Both the position numbers and the translations under genes were made by a program. Of a DNA stretch of 38,099 nt, positions 8,174-16,973 are shown piece after piece (position 1 is the first letter of the stretch; each line of letters opens with the position of its first letter). Source of the DNA: Bacillota bacterium (GTDB taxonomy: Bacteria > Bacillota > Clostridia > Peptostreptococcales > Acidaminobacteraceae). The stretch spans positions 5,684 through 43,782 of the forward strand of contig JAUMXH010000015.1 of NCBI GenBank assembly GCA_030529225.1, read 5' to 3'. The notes under the pieces are model-generated. The model did not search any database. It saw nothing but the letters and a program-made list of their open reading frames with translations, and was not told the origin of the DNA.

Positions 8174-8590
8174 TTAATCAGGCAGGAATACCTTCACACT
8201 TCCTGTGATGACTTCCTCGCCCCTTTGGTTGGTGCATACGGTGTCCAAGTGAACGCGGTTCTTTTCTTCGATGATCTCGGTCACCGTGCAGGTCGCCGTG
8301 ATCGTGTCGTTAAAATAGACCGGTTTCACAAACTTCACTTCCTGGCTCAAGTAGATTGAGCCGGGCCCCGGAAGGAGCGTGCCGACTACCGTTGAGATGA
8401 AGCTGACGCTCAATACTCCGTGCGCGATTCTGTCTTTGAACATGGTTTCCTTCGCATAGGTCTCGTTGATATGAACCGGGTTAAAGTCGCCGGATACGCC
8501 GGCAAAGTTGTAGACATCCGCTTCGGTGACCGTCTTGGTAAAAGAATCGCTGTCGCCGACTTTGATATCCCGAATGGTTTTCTTCTTCAT
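8174..8590 (-). CDS. phaJ: (R)-specific enoyl-CoA hydratase, MaoC-like (PhaJ)
   Basis: Single hot-dog-fold hydratase of 138 residues. PhaJ enzymes hydrate trans-2-enoyl-CoA to (R)-3-hydroxyacyl-CoA, the monomer used by PHA synthase. The catalytic dyad motif is seen as GDFNPVH, with Asp35 and His40, followed by IAHGVLSVSFIS, the hydratase-2 signature region. The C-terminal part, with FVKPVYFNDTITATCTVTEI, fits the rest of the fold. It lies 18 bases behind phaC, with GGAGGG as ribosome-binding site, as the last gene of the operon, and is followed by a strong terminator. The context makes monomer supply from butyrate- or fatty-acid-type intermediates (crotonyl-CoA) the obvious role; the chain-length preference cannot be judged from sequence. 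Confidence 0.9.
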   Translation of the reverse strand: MKKKTIRDIKVGDSDSFTKTVTEADVYNFAGVSGDFNPVHINETYAKETMFKDRIAHGVLSVSFISTVVGTLLPGPGSIYLSQEVKFVKPVYFNDTITATCTVTEIIEEKNRVHLDTVCTNQRGEEVITGSVKVFLPD

Positions 8591-8608
8591 AATACAAACC
8601 CTCCGTTT

Positions 8609-9688
8609 CTATTTAGAGTGCTCCTTTGCCCACTTGCTGATGGTAGGCGCCACCTCTTTTTGCGATCTTCCGCTCACGAACATACCGATGTGTCCGGTCG
8701 GGAAGCACTTTGTTGTGACATCCTTGCTCGAAACATAGTTTCCGAGCGGCTCGGATGCCGCGTTCGGCACCTGGTTGTCCTTTTCCGCGTAGACGTTCAG
8801 GAGCGGTTGCTTGATCTTCTTCAAGTCCACTGTCTTGTCGCCGATTTTCATGGTGCCCTGAATCAGTTTGTTGTTGTGGTAGAGGTCGTTGATGAACTGT
8901 CGGAACGCCTCTCCGGCCTGACCCGGGCTGTTGAAAATCCATTTTTCCATCGTCATAAAGCTGGTCATGCTGTCCACATTGTCCAAATCGTCAATCAAGT
9001 CCATATACTTGTTGACCATCAGAGAGAGCGGCTTCAGCGTCAGGAATCCGGTGTTCATGACTTCTCCCGGAACCACGCCGTAAGCGTTTACCAGCTCATC
9101 GGCATTGATGTGTTTTCCCCACTTGAACAACAAGCCGTCGTTGGTCGAAAAGTCGATCGGGGTCACCATTGTAATCAGGTTTTTCACCTTCTCGCTGTGC
9201 AGCGCGGTGTAAATCACCGAAAGGGTGCCGCCCTGGCAGACGCCCAAAATGTTCAGGGTCTTGGACTTTGTCGACTCCAGAATGTAGTCCACACAACCGT
9301 CGATGTAGTCGTTGATGTAGTCATCCAGGGTGATGAACTTGTCGTCGGCTGTCGGGAAGCCCCACTCGATCAGGTACAAGTCCATGCCGTCCTCGAGCAA
9401 TTTCTTGATAAAGCTCTTGTCCTGGCTGATGTCCATCATAGCCGGGGTGTTCACCAGGGCATAGATGATCAGAGTGGGAACCTTTGATACTTCTTTTGCC
9501 TGTTTCTTGTAATGGTAAAGAACGAGTTTGTCGTCTTTGTATACCGCTTCTCTTGGGGTTTGGTTCGACTCGTCGTCCCTTACCTCAATCATCGTTTGTA
9601 CGCTGCCTATCAGTTTGGATTGTGACGCGATGATGTCCTCTAACGATTGTTTAAAATCGAAAAAAGAATTACAATTTTGATTGGTCAT
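8609..9688 (-). CDS. phaC: Class III poly(3-hydroxyalkanoate) synthase subunit PhaC
   Basis: Alpha/beta-hydrolase-fold polymerase of 359 residues that joins (R)-3-hydroxyacyl-CoA units into PHA at the granule surface. The lipase-like box is GVCQGG with nucleophile Cys151; Asp304 (AEKDNQ) and His333 (PTGHIGMF) complete the triad. The length and the triad positions are close to those of the Allochromatium-type PhaC (149, 302, 331 as I recall them). The short length, without the N-terminal extension of class I and II enzymes, and the adjacent phaE place it in class III. It starts 36 bases after phaE. The catalytic residues are intact, so an active enzyme is expected. PHA synthesis genes in a clostridial setting are uncommon compared with Proteobacteria and Bacillus. 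Confidence 0.94.
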   Translation of the reverse strand: MTNQNCNSFFDFKQSLEDIIASQSKLIGSVQTMIEVRDDESNQTPREAVYKDDKLVLYHYKKQAKEVSKVPTLIIYALVNTPAMMDISQDKSFIKKLLEDGMDLYLIEWGFPTADDKFITLDDYINDYIDGCVDYILESTKSKTLNILGVCQGGTLSVIYTALHSEKVKNLITMVTPIDFSTNDGLLFKWGKHINADELVNAYGVVPGEVMNTGFLTLKPLSLMVNKYMDLIDDLDNVDSMTSFMTMEKWIFNSPGQAGEAFRQFINDLYHNNKLIQGTMKIGDKTVDLKKIKQPLLNVYAEKDNQVPNAASEPLGNYVSSKDVTTKCFPTGHIGMFVSGRSQKEVAPTISKWAKEHSK

Positions 9689-9724
9689 ATCCTACCTGTT
9701 CCTCCTTCGTGGTTTTCGTGTTCT

Positions 9725-10945
9725 TTATTCATCCGCTTTCGAATCCGACTTGCCGGCTCTCGAACCGGACTTGGCGCCCTTTTCGTGATCCAATTCCTTT
9801 TTCACTTCGTTGAGTTCCTTCTTGAGCGCTCTGATTTCTTTCTTCAATTCGTATACGTTTTTGTAGACGCTTTCGATTTCGGAAGTGGTCACCACAGGAG
9901 AACCCGCCAAAAAGAGCTCGGTCGCCTTATCGGATTCAATCTTAAATTTCATTGCGGCCTCGGCAACAAACCCGATCATCTTTGAAAACTCGTCAGTGTA
10001 GAAGTATTTGTCGATGGCTGTCTCCACCTTTTCCGACCAGAACTTGTAGAACTCGTTAAAGGTTTTTGGAGTCGAACCCTCTTCCAGTAAGTCAAAGTAG
10101 CTTTCAAACGCCTTTCTGCTGTTGTCGCTCGCCACGCCCATCAGTTTGGTTGAAAACTCGGATGAGATGATCAGGAAGTTTACGAGGGCATCGAGCATCT
10201 TGTTGTTCTGCTCGATCATCTCTCTTGAACTTCCGACGACCGGCGATTTCAGCATGGCCCCGAAGGTTTTGTCGTATCCGTCCTTCCAGAGTCGGATTGC
10301 CTCCGACATTTTGGCAGGGTCCTTTAGAATCGCTTCGGCACAAACCGCGCCCAGTTCTTTAGAAATGAGGCCCCAAGGCTGGTAGAAGTCGTTGAAGGCC
10401 TTCGTCAAGGTTTTAATGTAGTTGTATGGGTTCAGGTATAGGCCTTGCAATTCTTTCGGCAAGACCGGAATGAAACTGTCCAGTAACAGTTTATCGTACG
10501 ATTCCATCGCTTTCTGTATCTGTTTTTTCAATTCGTCCGAGCCGGGCTCCAACAATTTTTTGGTCACCTGTTCCCAAGCCTTGTATAAATTCAAATAAAA
10601 CTTATTAGAATTCATTATCTTCTCATAAACGTCACTCGCCGTTTTGGACATGATTTTTCCGGTCTGGAGCGGATTGAAGCTCTTCATCGCCTCCTGCCAC
10701 TCCTGATACTTAGGCTGGAACTCACTGAAGTCGATCGGATTTTCTTCCGCGAACTTTCTCCAGGTTTCCATAATCTGTTGCTGTTGTTTAAAAAAGTCAA
10801 ATGCAGAATCATCTTGGAAATTCGGGAATGAAAACGGATTGAATTGTGTAAACGCAGATGGGTTTTTCATAAAATCCGACCAAGATTGCATCATGAGTTG
10901 TTGATTTTTTAGGAAATCATCCCAAGAACCGAAGTTTGAAAACAT
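9725..10945 (-). CDS. phaE: Class III PHA synthase subunit PhaE
   Basis: Partner subunit of PhaC, 406 residues, needed for activity of class III synthases. It has no enzyme motifs. The N-terminus is rich in Phe, Asn, Gln and Met (repeated SWDDFLKNQQ and SWSDFMKNPS-like segments). The middle is helical with many aromatic residues (NPYNYIKTLTKAFNDFYQPWG). The C-terminus has a heptad coiled coil (YELKKEIRALKKELNEVKKEL, about residues 357-377) and a Lys/Ser-rich tail. It is the first gene of the operon, with a strong ribosome-binding site AGGAGGTG. It is somewhat longer than the Allochromatium PhaE. The call depends on this layout plus the directly adjacent phaC; PhaE sequences diverge strongly. 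Confidence 0.88.
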   Translation of the reverse strand: MFSNFGSWDDFLKNQQLMMQSWSDFMKNPSAFTQFNPFSFPNFQDDSAFDFFKQQQQIMETWRKFAEENPIDFSEFQPKYQEWQEAMKSFNPLQTGKIMSKTASDVYEKIMNSNKFYLNLYKAWEQVTKKLLEPGSDELKKQIQKAMESYDKLLLDSFIPVLPKELQGLYLNPYNYIKTLTKAFNDFYQPWGLISKELGAVCAEAILKDPAKMSEAIRLWKDGYDKTFGAMLKSPVVGSSREMIEQNNKMLDALVNFLIISSEFSTKLMGVASDNSRKAFESYFDLLEEGSTPKTFNEFYKFWSEKVETAIDKYFYTDEFSKMIGFVAEAAMKFKIESDKATELFLAGSPVVTTSEIESVYKNVYELKKEIRALKKELNEVKKELDHEKGAKSGSRAGKSDSKADE

Positions 10946-11020
10946 AAAACACCTCCTAGTTGAGTCGTACTAGTGAATTGCCATGATTCTTTTTCTGTCC
11001 GTTCATGACTTTAGAGTAGT

Positions 11021-11044
11021 TATACATAACCATATGTATGTATA
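11021..11044. promoter_or_regulatory. 8-bp inverted repeat, candidate operator of phaECJ
   Basis: TATACATA (11021-11028) and TATGTATA (11037-11044) are perfect inverted repeats around the 8-base spacer ACCATATG, about 75 bp upstream of phaE. On the minus strand TATAAC, a possible -10, overlaps the left arm, which is where a repressor site would act. No regulator gene lies next to it in the window. Confidence 0.4.
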
Positions 11045-11151
11045 AAATTGTAACATAAAAATGATTGAAATACAACCTTGTTTGGGCCTAAAAAGGGGCT
11101 TTTAAGATTACATTTGTGAAAAAGCTTTGTAAAGAAACTGTGAACGTATGC

Positions 11152-11189
11152 AAAAATGAAAGGGCCGTCCGCATCGCGTACAGCCCTTT
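11152..11189 (-). terminator. Terminator of hsp20
   Basis: On the minus strand AAAGGGC (11189 to 11183) pairs with GCCCTTT (11165 to 11159). The stem extends inward with one mismatch to a GAT loop, and a T run follows (A run 11152-11156 on the plus strand). It lies directly after the hsp20 stop codon. Confidence 0.82.
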
Positions 11190-11205
11190 GTAAGTCATTC
11201 GGTGA

Positions 11206-11643
11206 CTAGCCTTCAATCGAGATATATTTGCTTGCTTCGACCGCCGGGTCTTTCTCCTTTTTCGGAACCGTGAACTTGAGCGTTCCGTTTTCAAATTTTG
11301 CCTTGATGTCCTCCTGCGTGATTGCGTCGCCTACATAGAAGCTTCTGCTGCAAGATCCGTAGTAACGTTCTCTTCTGATGTATCTTCCCTTCTCATCCGT
11401 TTCGTCTTTCTTCTGCGTGTTTTCCGCACGGATGGTGAGGTATCCGTCCTTGAGCTCTCCTTTAATATCCTCTTTTGCAAAGCCCGGCAGGTTGATGGTC
11501 ACTTCATAAGAATCTTCGTTTTCTTTCACATCCGTCTGCATCATCGTATTGCTCTGCAAGTTTCTTGTGCTCGGATAAAATCTTTCCGGTAGATTGAAGA
11601 AGTCATCCATAAAATCATTTCTAAAAATACTCGGCATTAACAT
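11206..11643 (-). CDS. Small heat shock protein, Hsp20/alpha-crystallin family
   Basis: ATP-independent holdase chaperone of 145 residues. It has a short N-terminal arm (MPSIFRNDFMDDFFNLP), the alpha-crystallin domain (about residues 35-135: YEVTINLPGFAKEDIKGEL, then YGSCSRSFYVG and AKFENGTLKFTVPKKE) and a short C-terminal tail. AAAGGAG is the ribosome-binding site. It is a single-gene unit with its own promoter, operator and terminator. The promoter is embedded in a CIRCE element, so repression by HrcA is strongly indicated. Small heat shock proteins are known to coat PHA granules in some hosts, which makes the neighbouring PHA operon noteworthy, but the two are separate transcripts. Confidence 0.94.
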   Translation of the reverse strand: MLMPSIFRNDFMDDFFNLPERFYPSTRNLQSNTMMQTDVKENEDSYEVTINLPGFAKEDIKGELKDGYLTIRAENTQKKDETDEKGRYIRRERYYGSCSRSFYVGDAITQEDIKAKFENGTLKFTVPKKEKDPAVEASKYISIEG

Positions 11644-11724
11644 AATTGACTCTCCTTTCTATGACTAATGCTAAAGTGATATGGTTTTTGAGAACCGGAA
11701 CGGAATCCGGTTCCTTGTGAGACT

Positions 11725-11753
11725 ACTATAGCACTTTTATTAGCACTCGTCAA
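11725..11753 (-). promoter_or_regulatory. Sigma-A promoter of hsp20
   Basis: On the minus strand TTGACG (11753 to 11748) and TATAGT (11730 to 11725) are separated by 17 bp. The -35 box lies across the spacer of the CIRCE repeat and its inner left arm base. Confidence 0.88.
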
Positions 11754-11773
11754 GAGAGAGTGCTAATAAAAGT
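11733..11773. promoter_or_regulatory. CIRCE operator (HrcA binding site)
   Basis: TTAGCACTC (11740-11748), nine bases, GAGTGCTAA (11758-11766): an exact match to the CIRCE consensus. The symmetry extends outward, giving 16-bp arms at 11733-11748 and 11758-11773. It covers the hsp20 promoter. hrcA is not in the window. Confidence 0.96.
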
Positions 11774-11950
11774 TTATTAAATTTTAGCAACATCTAAAAA
11801 ATTCACATTTTGGACAAAGTATTTTATTTGATTTTCAAAGTAATGTGGAGTAAAATCTTACTACCGAATCAGGTGCATATAAAATATTGGAAATAACATG
11901 TTGCTTTTTTATATAAATAATATTCAGGATACTGAGAGATTTATAATGCT
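11774..11950. other. AT-rich intergenic region before the activase gene
   Basis: This forms, with the hsp20 promoter, a 307-bp gene-free stretch from 11644 to 11950. It is markedly AT-rich against the surrounding genes. A possible promoter for the downstream gene is TTGGAA (11887-11892), 17 bp, TATATA (11910-11915). A second TATAAT (11942-11947) lies immediately before the start codon. I see no RNA gene or terminator in it. Confidence 0.4.
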
Positions 11951-14900
11951 ATGAGGAATATCAGTAACGAAACGCATATTTTAGGAATCGACATCGGTTC
12001 CACCACGGTAAAAACGGCACTTTTAGATGGCGATCGGGAGCTCGTCTTCTTCGATTATAAACGGCACTTTGCAAACATTCAATCCTGCCTGGCGGGCATC
12101 CTGGAACGGGCCTACGAGCTTCTCGGGCCCAAGAATATCGCGGTGTCCATCACCGGCTCGGGAGGCCTCAGTTTGGCCAAATATCTGAAGACCGCCTTTG
12201 TGCAGGAGGTGGTCTCGGTCGCGAACGCCCTTCAATTTTATGCGCCCAAGACCGATGTGGCGATTGAACTCGGCGGGGAGGATGCGAAGATCATCTACTT
12301 TGCGGGCGGCATCGACCAGCGGATGAACGGCATCTGCGCCGGCGGCACCGGTTCCTTCATCGATCAGATGGCCTCACTCCTACAGACGGACGCCCAGGGA
12401 TTGAATGAATATGCAAAAAACTATAAGGCGATTTATCCGATTGCGGCGCGCTGCGGCGTCTTTGCCAAGTCGGATATCCAGCCTCTCATCAACGAAGGCG
12501 CTACCCGAGAAGACTTGGCGGCTTCGATCTTTCAGGCGGTGGTGAATCAGACCATCTCCGGTTTGGCTTGCGGAAAGCCGATTCGCGGCAGGGTTGCCTT
12601 TCTGGGCGGCCCGCTTCACTTTTTATCCGAGCTCAAACAGGCCTTTATCAGAACCTTAAACCTCAGCGACGATCACATTGTCGCGCCCGATAATTCGCAC
12701 TTGTTTGCGGCGATCGGAGCGGCGATGAACAGCGGAGAGAGCGCGGGAGAGAGCATGCCGCTCGAGGCCTTGATTTCACGGCTGAAAAGCGGGGTTTCGA
12801 TGTCGCATGAAATCGCCAGACTTTCGCCGCTGTTTGAAGACGAAAAGGACTACGCGCAGTTCAAGTACAGGCACATGGACAGCAATGTCGCCACCCTGAA
12901 TCTTTCGACTTACAAAGGAAAATCCTTCCTGGGAATCGACGCGGGCTCGACCACCAGCAAGATGGCGCTCGTCGCGGAGGACGGTTCCCTGCTCTGGAGC
13001 TTCTATTCGGGGAACAACGGCTCTCCGTTAAAGACTTCGATTCGAGCGATTCGGGACTTGCGGGAAAAGCTTCCGGAGACCTGTGAAATCGCGTATTCCT
13101 GCTCGACCGGATACGGGGAGGCCCTGCTCAAATCGGCCTTTATGCTCGATGAGGGCGAGGTCGAGACCATTGCCCACTACTATGCGGCTTCCTTCTTCGA
13201 TCCCGAGGTCGACTGTATTTTGGACATCGGGGGGCAGGATATGAAGTGCATTCGCATCAAGGACGCCACGGTCGATTCGGTGCAGCTGAACGAGGCCTGC
13301 TCGGCGGGTTGCGGCTCCTTCATTGAATCTTTCGCCAAGTCTCTGAACTACTCGGTGCAGGACTTTGCGAGCGAGGCCCTCTTTGCGAAGCATCCGGTCG
13401 ATCTGGGGACCCGTTGCACGGTCTTCATGAACTCGAACGTCAAGCAGGCGCAGAAGGAGGGGGCGAGCGTCGCGGACATCTCCTCGGGGCTGGCCTATTC
13501 GGTCATCAAAAACGCCTTATTTAAGGTGATCAAAATTACGGACGCCAAGGAACTCGGCGAGCACATCGTCGTCCAGGGCGGAACCTTTTATAACGACGCG
13601 GTGCTCAGGGCCTTTGAGAAGGTCGCGGATTGCGAACCGGTGCGGCCCGACATCGCCGGCATCATGGGTGCCTTCGGCGCGGCGCTGATCGCGCGCGAGA
13701 GGTACAAGGAGGAATCCTCAACGATGCTGCCGTTGGACGAGATTCTGAACCTGAGCTTTGATACCAGGATGAGCCGCTGCAAACTCTGCAGCAACAACTG
13801 CGTGCTGACGATCAACGAGTTTGACAAGGGAAGAAAGTTCATCTCGGGCAACCGCTGTGAGCGGGGGCTCGGCGTCAAAATCATCAAGAAAGAAGTGCCG
13901 AACCTCTTCGATTACAAGTACCGACGGGTCTTCGGCTACCCGCCTTTAAAAGAGGAAGAGGCGCCGCGGGGCGTGATCGGCATCCCAAGGGTTCTGAACA
14001 TGTATGAAAACTACCCGTTCTGGGCGACCCTGTTTAAGGAGCTGGGCTTCCGCGTGGTGCTTTCGCCGGCTTCGTCCAAGAAGATTTACGAGATGGGGAT
14101 CGAGTCGATTCCGAGCGAGTCGGAGTGCTACCCGGCCAAGCTGGTTCACGGGCATGTGAGCTACCTGATCCGCAACGGGGTCAAGACCATATTTTACCCT
14201 TGTATTCCATATGAGCGGAACGAGACCAAGGAGGCCGGAGATCACTTCAACTGCCCGATTGTGACCTCTTATCCGGAGAATATCAAGAACAACGTTGAAG
14301 AGATTCCGGAGTATAATGTAAGGTTTTTGAATCCGTTCCTCTCGTTTGAAAACTACAAAATCCTGAACAACGAGCTCGTCAAGGTCATGAATTCGCTCTT
14401 TTCGATTCCCGCTTCGGAGACCAAAAAGGCTTCCAAAAAGGCTTGGGAAGAACTGCTTCAGGTCAAGAAGGATATCGAGAAAAAAGGGGAAGAGACCGTC
14501 GCTTGGCTACAGGAACATAAGAGGCACGGAATCGTTCTGGCAGGAAGGCCCTACCATGTGGACCCGGAGATACACCACGGCATCCCGGACATGATCAACT
14601 CGTTCGGGCTCGCGGTTTTGACCGAAGACGCGGTCTCGCACCTGGGCAAGGTCGAGCGCCCGGTCATCGTCAGTGACCAGTGGATGTACCACTCGCGGCT
14701 TTACTCTGCGGCGAGTTTTGTCAAGCACAATGATAACCTGGACTTGGTCCAGCTCAACTCCTTCGGTTGCGGACTGGACGCGGTGACCACCGACCAGGTT
14801 GCGGATATTCTTACAGGTTCCGACAAAATATACACCGTCCTCAAGATCGACGAGGTCAACAACCTCGGCGCGGCCAGGATACGGATTCGCTCGCTGATTG

Positions 14901-16204
14901 CGGCCATCAAGGTCAGACAGTCCAAGGATTACGTCAGGGAACTCAAGTCGGCGGCCTACCACAGGCAGGTCTTTACCAAGGAGATGAAGAAAGACTACCG
15001 CATCCTCTGTCCGCAGATGTCGCCGATTCACTTCGACTTCATCGAGCCGATCTTCCATTCTTTCGGCTACCAAGTCGAGGTCCTGAAGAACGACAATCGC
15101 AGCGCAATCGACACCGGACTGAAGTATGTGAACAACGACGCCTGCTATCCGTCCCTGATTGTCATCGGGCAGATTTTGGATGCTCTTCTGTCGGGAAACT
15201 ACGATCCGAATAAGACCGCGATCTTTATGAGTCAGACCGGAGGCGGCTGTAGGGCAAGCAACTACATCGGCTTTTTGAGAAGGGCCCTGGAGCGCGCGGG
15301 TATGCCTCAGATTCCGGTCATCTCGGTCAACGCGAACGGGATGGAGAAAAACGCCGGCTTTCAGATGGGGCTTCCGATGCTGGTCAAAATCATTCAGGGC
15401 ATCATCATCGGAGACCTCTTTATGCGGGTTCTTTACGCGACCAGGCCGTATGAGCTCGTGGAGGGGTCGGCCAACGCCCTTCATATGGAATGGAAGGAAA
15501 AGAGCTTGCGCGTCCTGCGAAGAAAGTCGCCGGCCTTTTCCGAGTACAAGGCGCTCTTGCAGGGCATCGTCAAGGCCTTCGACGAGCTGCCGAGAAAGCA
15601 GGTAAAGAAGCCGAAGGTCGGCGTGGTGGGCGAGATCCTGGTCAAGTTTTCTCCGCTCGCAAACAACAACATCGTCGAGCTCCTCGAGCGGGAGGGCGCG
15701 GAGGCGGTCATGCCGGACCTTTTGGACTTTTTGCTCTACTGTTTCCACAGCAACAATTTTAATGTCGTCCACCTGGGGCACGCGAAGAAAATCGCCCTGC
15801 TGAGCAACGCGGTCATCAAGATTCTGGAGGGGATGAGAAAGGATGCCAACGAGGCCCTGGCGGCCAGCAAACACTTCATCCCGTCTTCTAAAATTCAGCA
15901 TTTGGCGGATATGGCAAAGGGCTATGTCTCGCTCGGAAACCAGACCGGAGAGGGCTGGTTCCTGACCGCCGAGATGCTCGAGCTGATCGAGAACGGGGTG
16001 CCGAACATCGTCTGTACCCAGCCGTTCGGATGTCTGCCGAATCACATCGTGGGAAAGGGTGTCATCAAGCAGCTCCGGGCGAGCCACCCGAACGCCAACA
16101 TCATCGCGGTCGACTACGACCCGGGCGCATCGGAGGTGAATCAGCTCAACCGCATCAACCTGATGCTTTCCACCGCGTTCAAGAACCTGCAACGGGAGAA
16201 CTGA
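11951..16204 (+). CDS. Giant acyl-CoA dehydratase activase-like fusion protein (double BcrAD/BadFG ATPase plus DUF2229/HgdB-like parts)
   Basis: Protein of 1417 residues related to the ATP-dependent activator (HgdC) of 2-hydroxyacyl-CoA dehydratases. It has two tandem ASKHA ATPase domains: [10 protein letters not shown] at residue 12 and [10 protein letters not shown] in the second copy. Each keeps a pair of cysteines, Cys129/Cys168 and Cys450/Cys489. Both pairs are 39 residues apart, as in HgdC, where such cysteines bridge a [4Fe-4S] cluster between subunits; here one chain could form the whole cluster site. A Cys cluster follows (Cys610, 613, 617, 636), then DUF2229 and HgdB-like regions ([37 protein letters not shown]). 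This fused architecture recurs in Clostridia; the target is unknown and no dehydratase subunits are nearby. The ribosome-binding site is weak (GAGAG, 11934-11938). Confidence 0.88.
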   Translation: MRNISNETHILGIDIGSTTVKTALLDGDRELVFFDYKRHFANIQSCLAGILERAYELLGPKNIAVSITGSGGLSLAKYLKTAFVQEVVSVANALQFYAPKTDVAIELGGEDAKIIYFAGGIDQRMNGICAGGTGSFIDQMASLLQTDAQGLNEYAKNYKAIYPIAARCGVFAKSDIQPLINEGATREDLAASIFQAVVNQTISGLACGKPIRGRVAFLGGPLHFLSELKQAFIRTLNLSDDHIVAPDNSHLFAAIGAAMNSGESAGESMPLEALISRLKSGVSMSHEIARLSPLFEDEKDYAQFKYRHMDSNVATLNLSTYKGKSFLGIDAGSTTSKMALVAEDGSLLWSFYSGNNGSPLKTSIRAIRDLREKLPETCEIAYSCSTGYGEALLKSAFMLDEGEVETIAHYYAASFFDPEVDCILDIGGQDMKCIRIKDATVDSVQLNEACSAGCGSFIESFAKSLNYSVQDFASEALFAKHPVDLGTRCTVFMNSNVKQAQKEGASVADISSGLAYSVIKNALFKVIKITDAKELGEHIVVQGGTFYNDAVLRAFEKVADCEPVRPDIAGIMGAFGAALIARERYKEESSTMLPLDEILNLSFDTRMSRCKLCSNNCVLTINEFDKGRKFISGNRCERGLGVKIIKKEVPNLFDYKYRRVFGYPPLKEEEAPRGVIGIPRVLNMYENYPFWATLFKELGFRVVLSPASSKKIYEMGIESIPSESECYPAKLVHGHVSYLIRNGVKTIFYPCIPYERNETKEAGDHFNCPIVTSYPENIKNNVEEIPEYNVRFLNPFLSFENYKILNNELVKVMNSLFSIPASETKKASKKAWEELLQVKKDIEKKGEETVAWLQEHKRHGIVLAGRPYHVDPEIHHGIPDMINSFGLAVLTEDAVSHLGKVERPVIVSDQWMYHSRLYSAASFVKHNDNLDLVQLNSFGCGLDAVTTDQVADILTGSDKIYTVLKIDEVNNLGAARIRIRSLIAAIKVRQSKDYVRELKSAAYHRQVFTKEMKKDYRILCPQMSPIHFDFIEPIFHSFGYQVEVLKNDNRSAIDTGLKYVNNDACYPSLIVIGQILDALLSGNYDPNKTAIFMSQTGGGCRASNYIGFLRRALERAGMPQIPVISVNANGMEKNAGFQMGLPMLVKIIQGIIIGDLFMRVLYATRPYELVEGSANALHMEWKEKSLRVLRRKSPAFSEYKALLQGIVKAFDELPRKQVKKPKVGVVGEILVKFSPLANNNIVELLEREGAEAVMPDLLDFLLYCFHSNNFNVVHLGHAKKIALLSNAVIKILEGMRKDANEALAASKHFIPSSKIQHLADMAKGYVSLGNQTGEGWFLTAEMLELIENGVPNIVCTQPFGCLPNHIVGKGVIKQLRASHPNANIIAVDYDPGASEVNQLNRINLMLSTAFKNLQREN

Positions 16205-16231
16205 CGGCCCGAATCGCAAGCGGAAGAAGCG

Positions 16232-16280
16232 ATATGCCCTGCAAATCAATTTTGTGGGGCATATTTATTTACTTTTTTAT
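16232..16280 (+). terminator. Terminator of the activase gene
   Basis: ATATGCCC (16232-16239) pairs with GGGCATAT (16257-16264); the stem continues with wobbles to a TCAAT loop, 14 pairs in all. A T-rich tail (to 16280) follows and also supplies the zapA -35 region. Confidence 0.75.
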
Positions 16281-16296
16281 CGTTACCATATATAAT
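16268..16296 (+). promoter_or_regulatory. Promoter of zapA-mutS2
   Basis: TTTACT (16268-16273), 17 bp, TATAAT (16291-16296), directly after the preceding terminator and about 55 bases before the zapA start. Confidence 0.7.
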
Positions 16297-16351
16297 ACAA
16301 AGATGGGCGCATTGCGCGCAAATGAATCTTGCGCCAAGTGGGGAGAGGGAT

Positions 16352-16858
16352 ATGAGTCAAAAGAAGAGACACGTTTTAACAGTATATTCGCAGGAGATTT
16401 CGCTGTTCAGCGAGGATACCGAAGACTATATGCGAGACCTGGCGGCCTTTGTGGACGCGAGGATGCACGGCTTTGCGGGCGGGGTCTCGCGGATTTCCTT
16501 CGGGGATCTCTGCATCCTGACCTCGCTCTCGATCGCAGACGATTTTTTTAAGACCGAACGAAAGATTGCGGAGCTGGAGAAGGAGAGGGCGAAGCTGGAA
16601 GACGACCTTTCCGAGGCCCTGTCCAAGATTATGCTCCTGGAGGCGAGCGCGAGGGAGCGCGAGTCCAAGCTGGAACAGCTGCAGGAAAAGATGGAGCGTA
16701 TGGGATCGTCCATGCACACCGGGGCCGAAGCGAGGGAAGAGTTGATCAAAAAGCTCAACGTCCTGAGCTACGAACTCAGAAAGGCGCCGGAAAACCGAAC
16801 GTTTGAGCAGACCCTCAAAGAAAGCTACGAGCTGGTCGAAGAGACGAAGGGGTTGTAA
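16352..16858 (+). CDS. zapA: Cell division protein ZapA
   Basis: FtsZ-ring-associated protein that bundles FtsZ filaments at mid-cell. 168 residues, longer than the about 85-110 of short ZapA proteins. The globular head is residues 1-65: HVLTVYSQEISLFSEDTEDY, then VDARM and LTSLSIADDFF. A long coiled coil follows (KIAELEKERAKLEDDLSEAL and beyond, to about residue 125), then a charged tail. The start at 16352 is chosen because GGAGAGG (16342-16348) precedes it; an in-frame ATG at 16322 lacks such a site. The gene stands before mutS2, as in many Firmicutes, although the cvpA gene often found between them is absent. Identification rests on the head domain plus this order. Confidence 0.85.
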   Translation: MSQKKRHVLTVYSQEISLFSEDTEDYMRDLAAFVDARMHGFAGGVSRISFGDLCILTSLSIADDFFKTERKIAELEKERAKLEDDLSEALSKIMLLEASARERESKLEQLQEKMERMGSSMHTGAEAREELIKKLNVLSYELRKAPENRTFEQTLKESYELVEETKGL

Positions 16859-16973
16859 AGGGCGAGGCGCAAAGGGCGCGAGAAGCGGGCGCCGGCGGAA
16901 TCTTAGGGACGGGCTCCGCGAAGCGAAACGAAGGTGCGGAACGGGACAGTTCCGTGACGGGCGAAAGAACGGT
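16859..16973 (+). other. GC- and purine-rich spacer between zapA and mutS2
   Basis: This 115-base leader is strongly purine-rich on the plus strand and contains one small hairpin, CGGAAC (16937-16942) with GTTCCG (16949-16954). There is no T run, so it is not an intrinsic terminator. It shares the decamer GAAGCGGGCG with the spacer after tsaD. Confidence 0.3.

Noticed and set aside
14507..16249. Long open frame on the minus strand (about 580 codons)
   Set aside because: It is antisense to the activase gene, has a low-complexity Arg/Asp/Val/Leu-rich composition, no ribosome-binding site and no recognisable domain. It reflects codon bias of the plus-strand gene.
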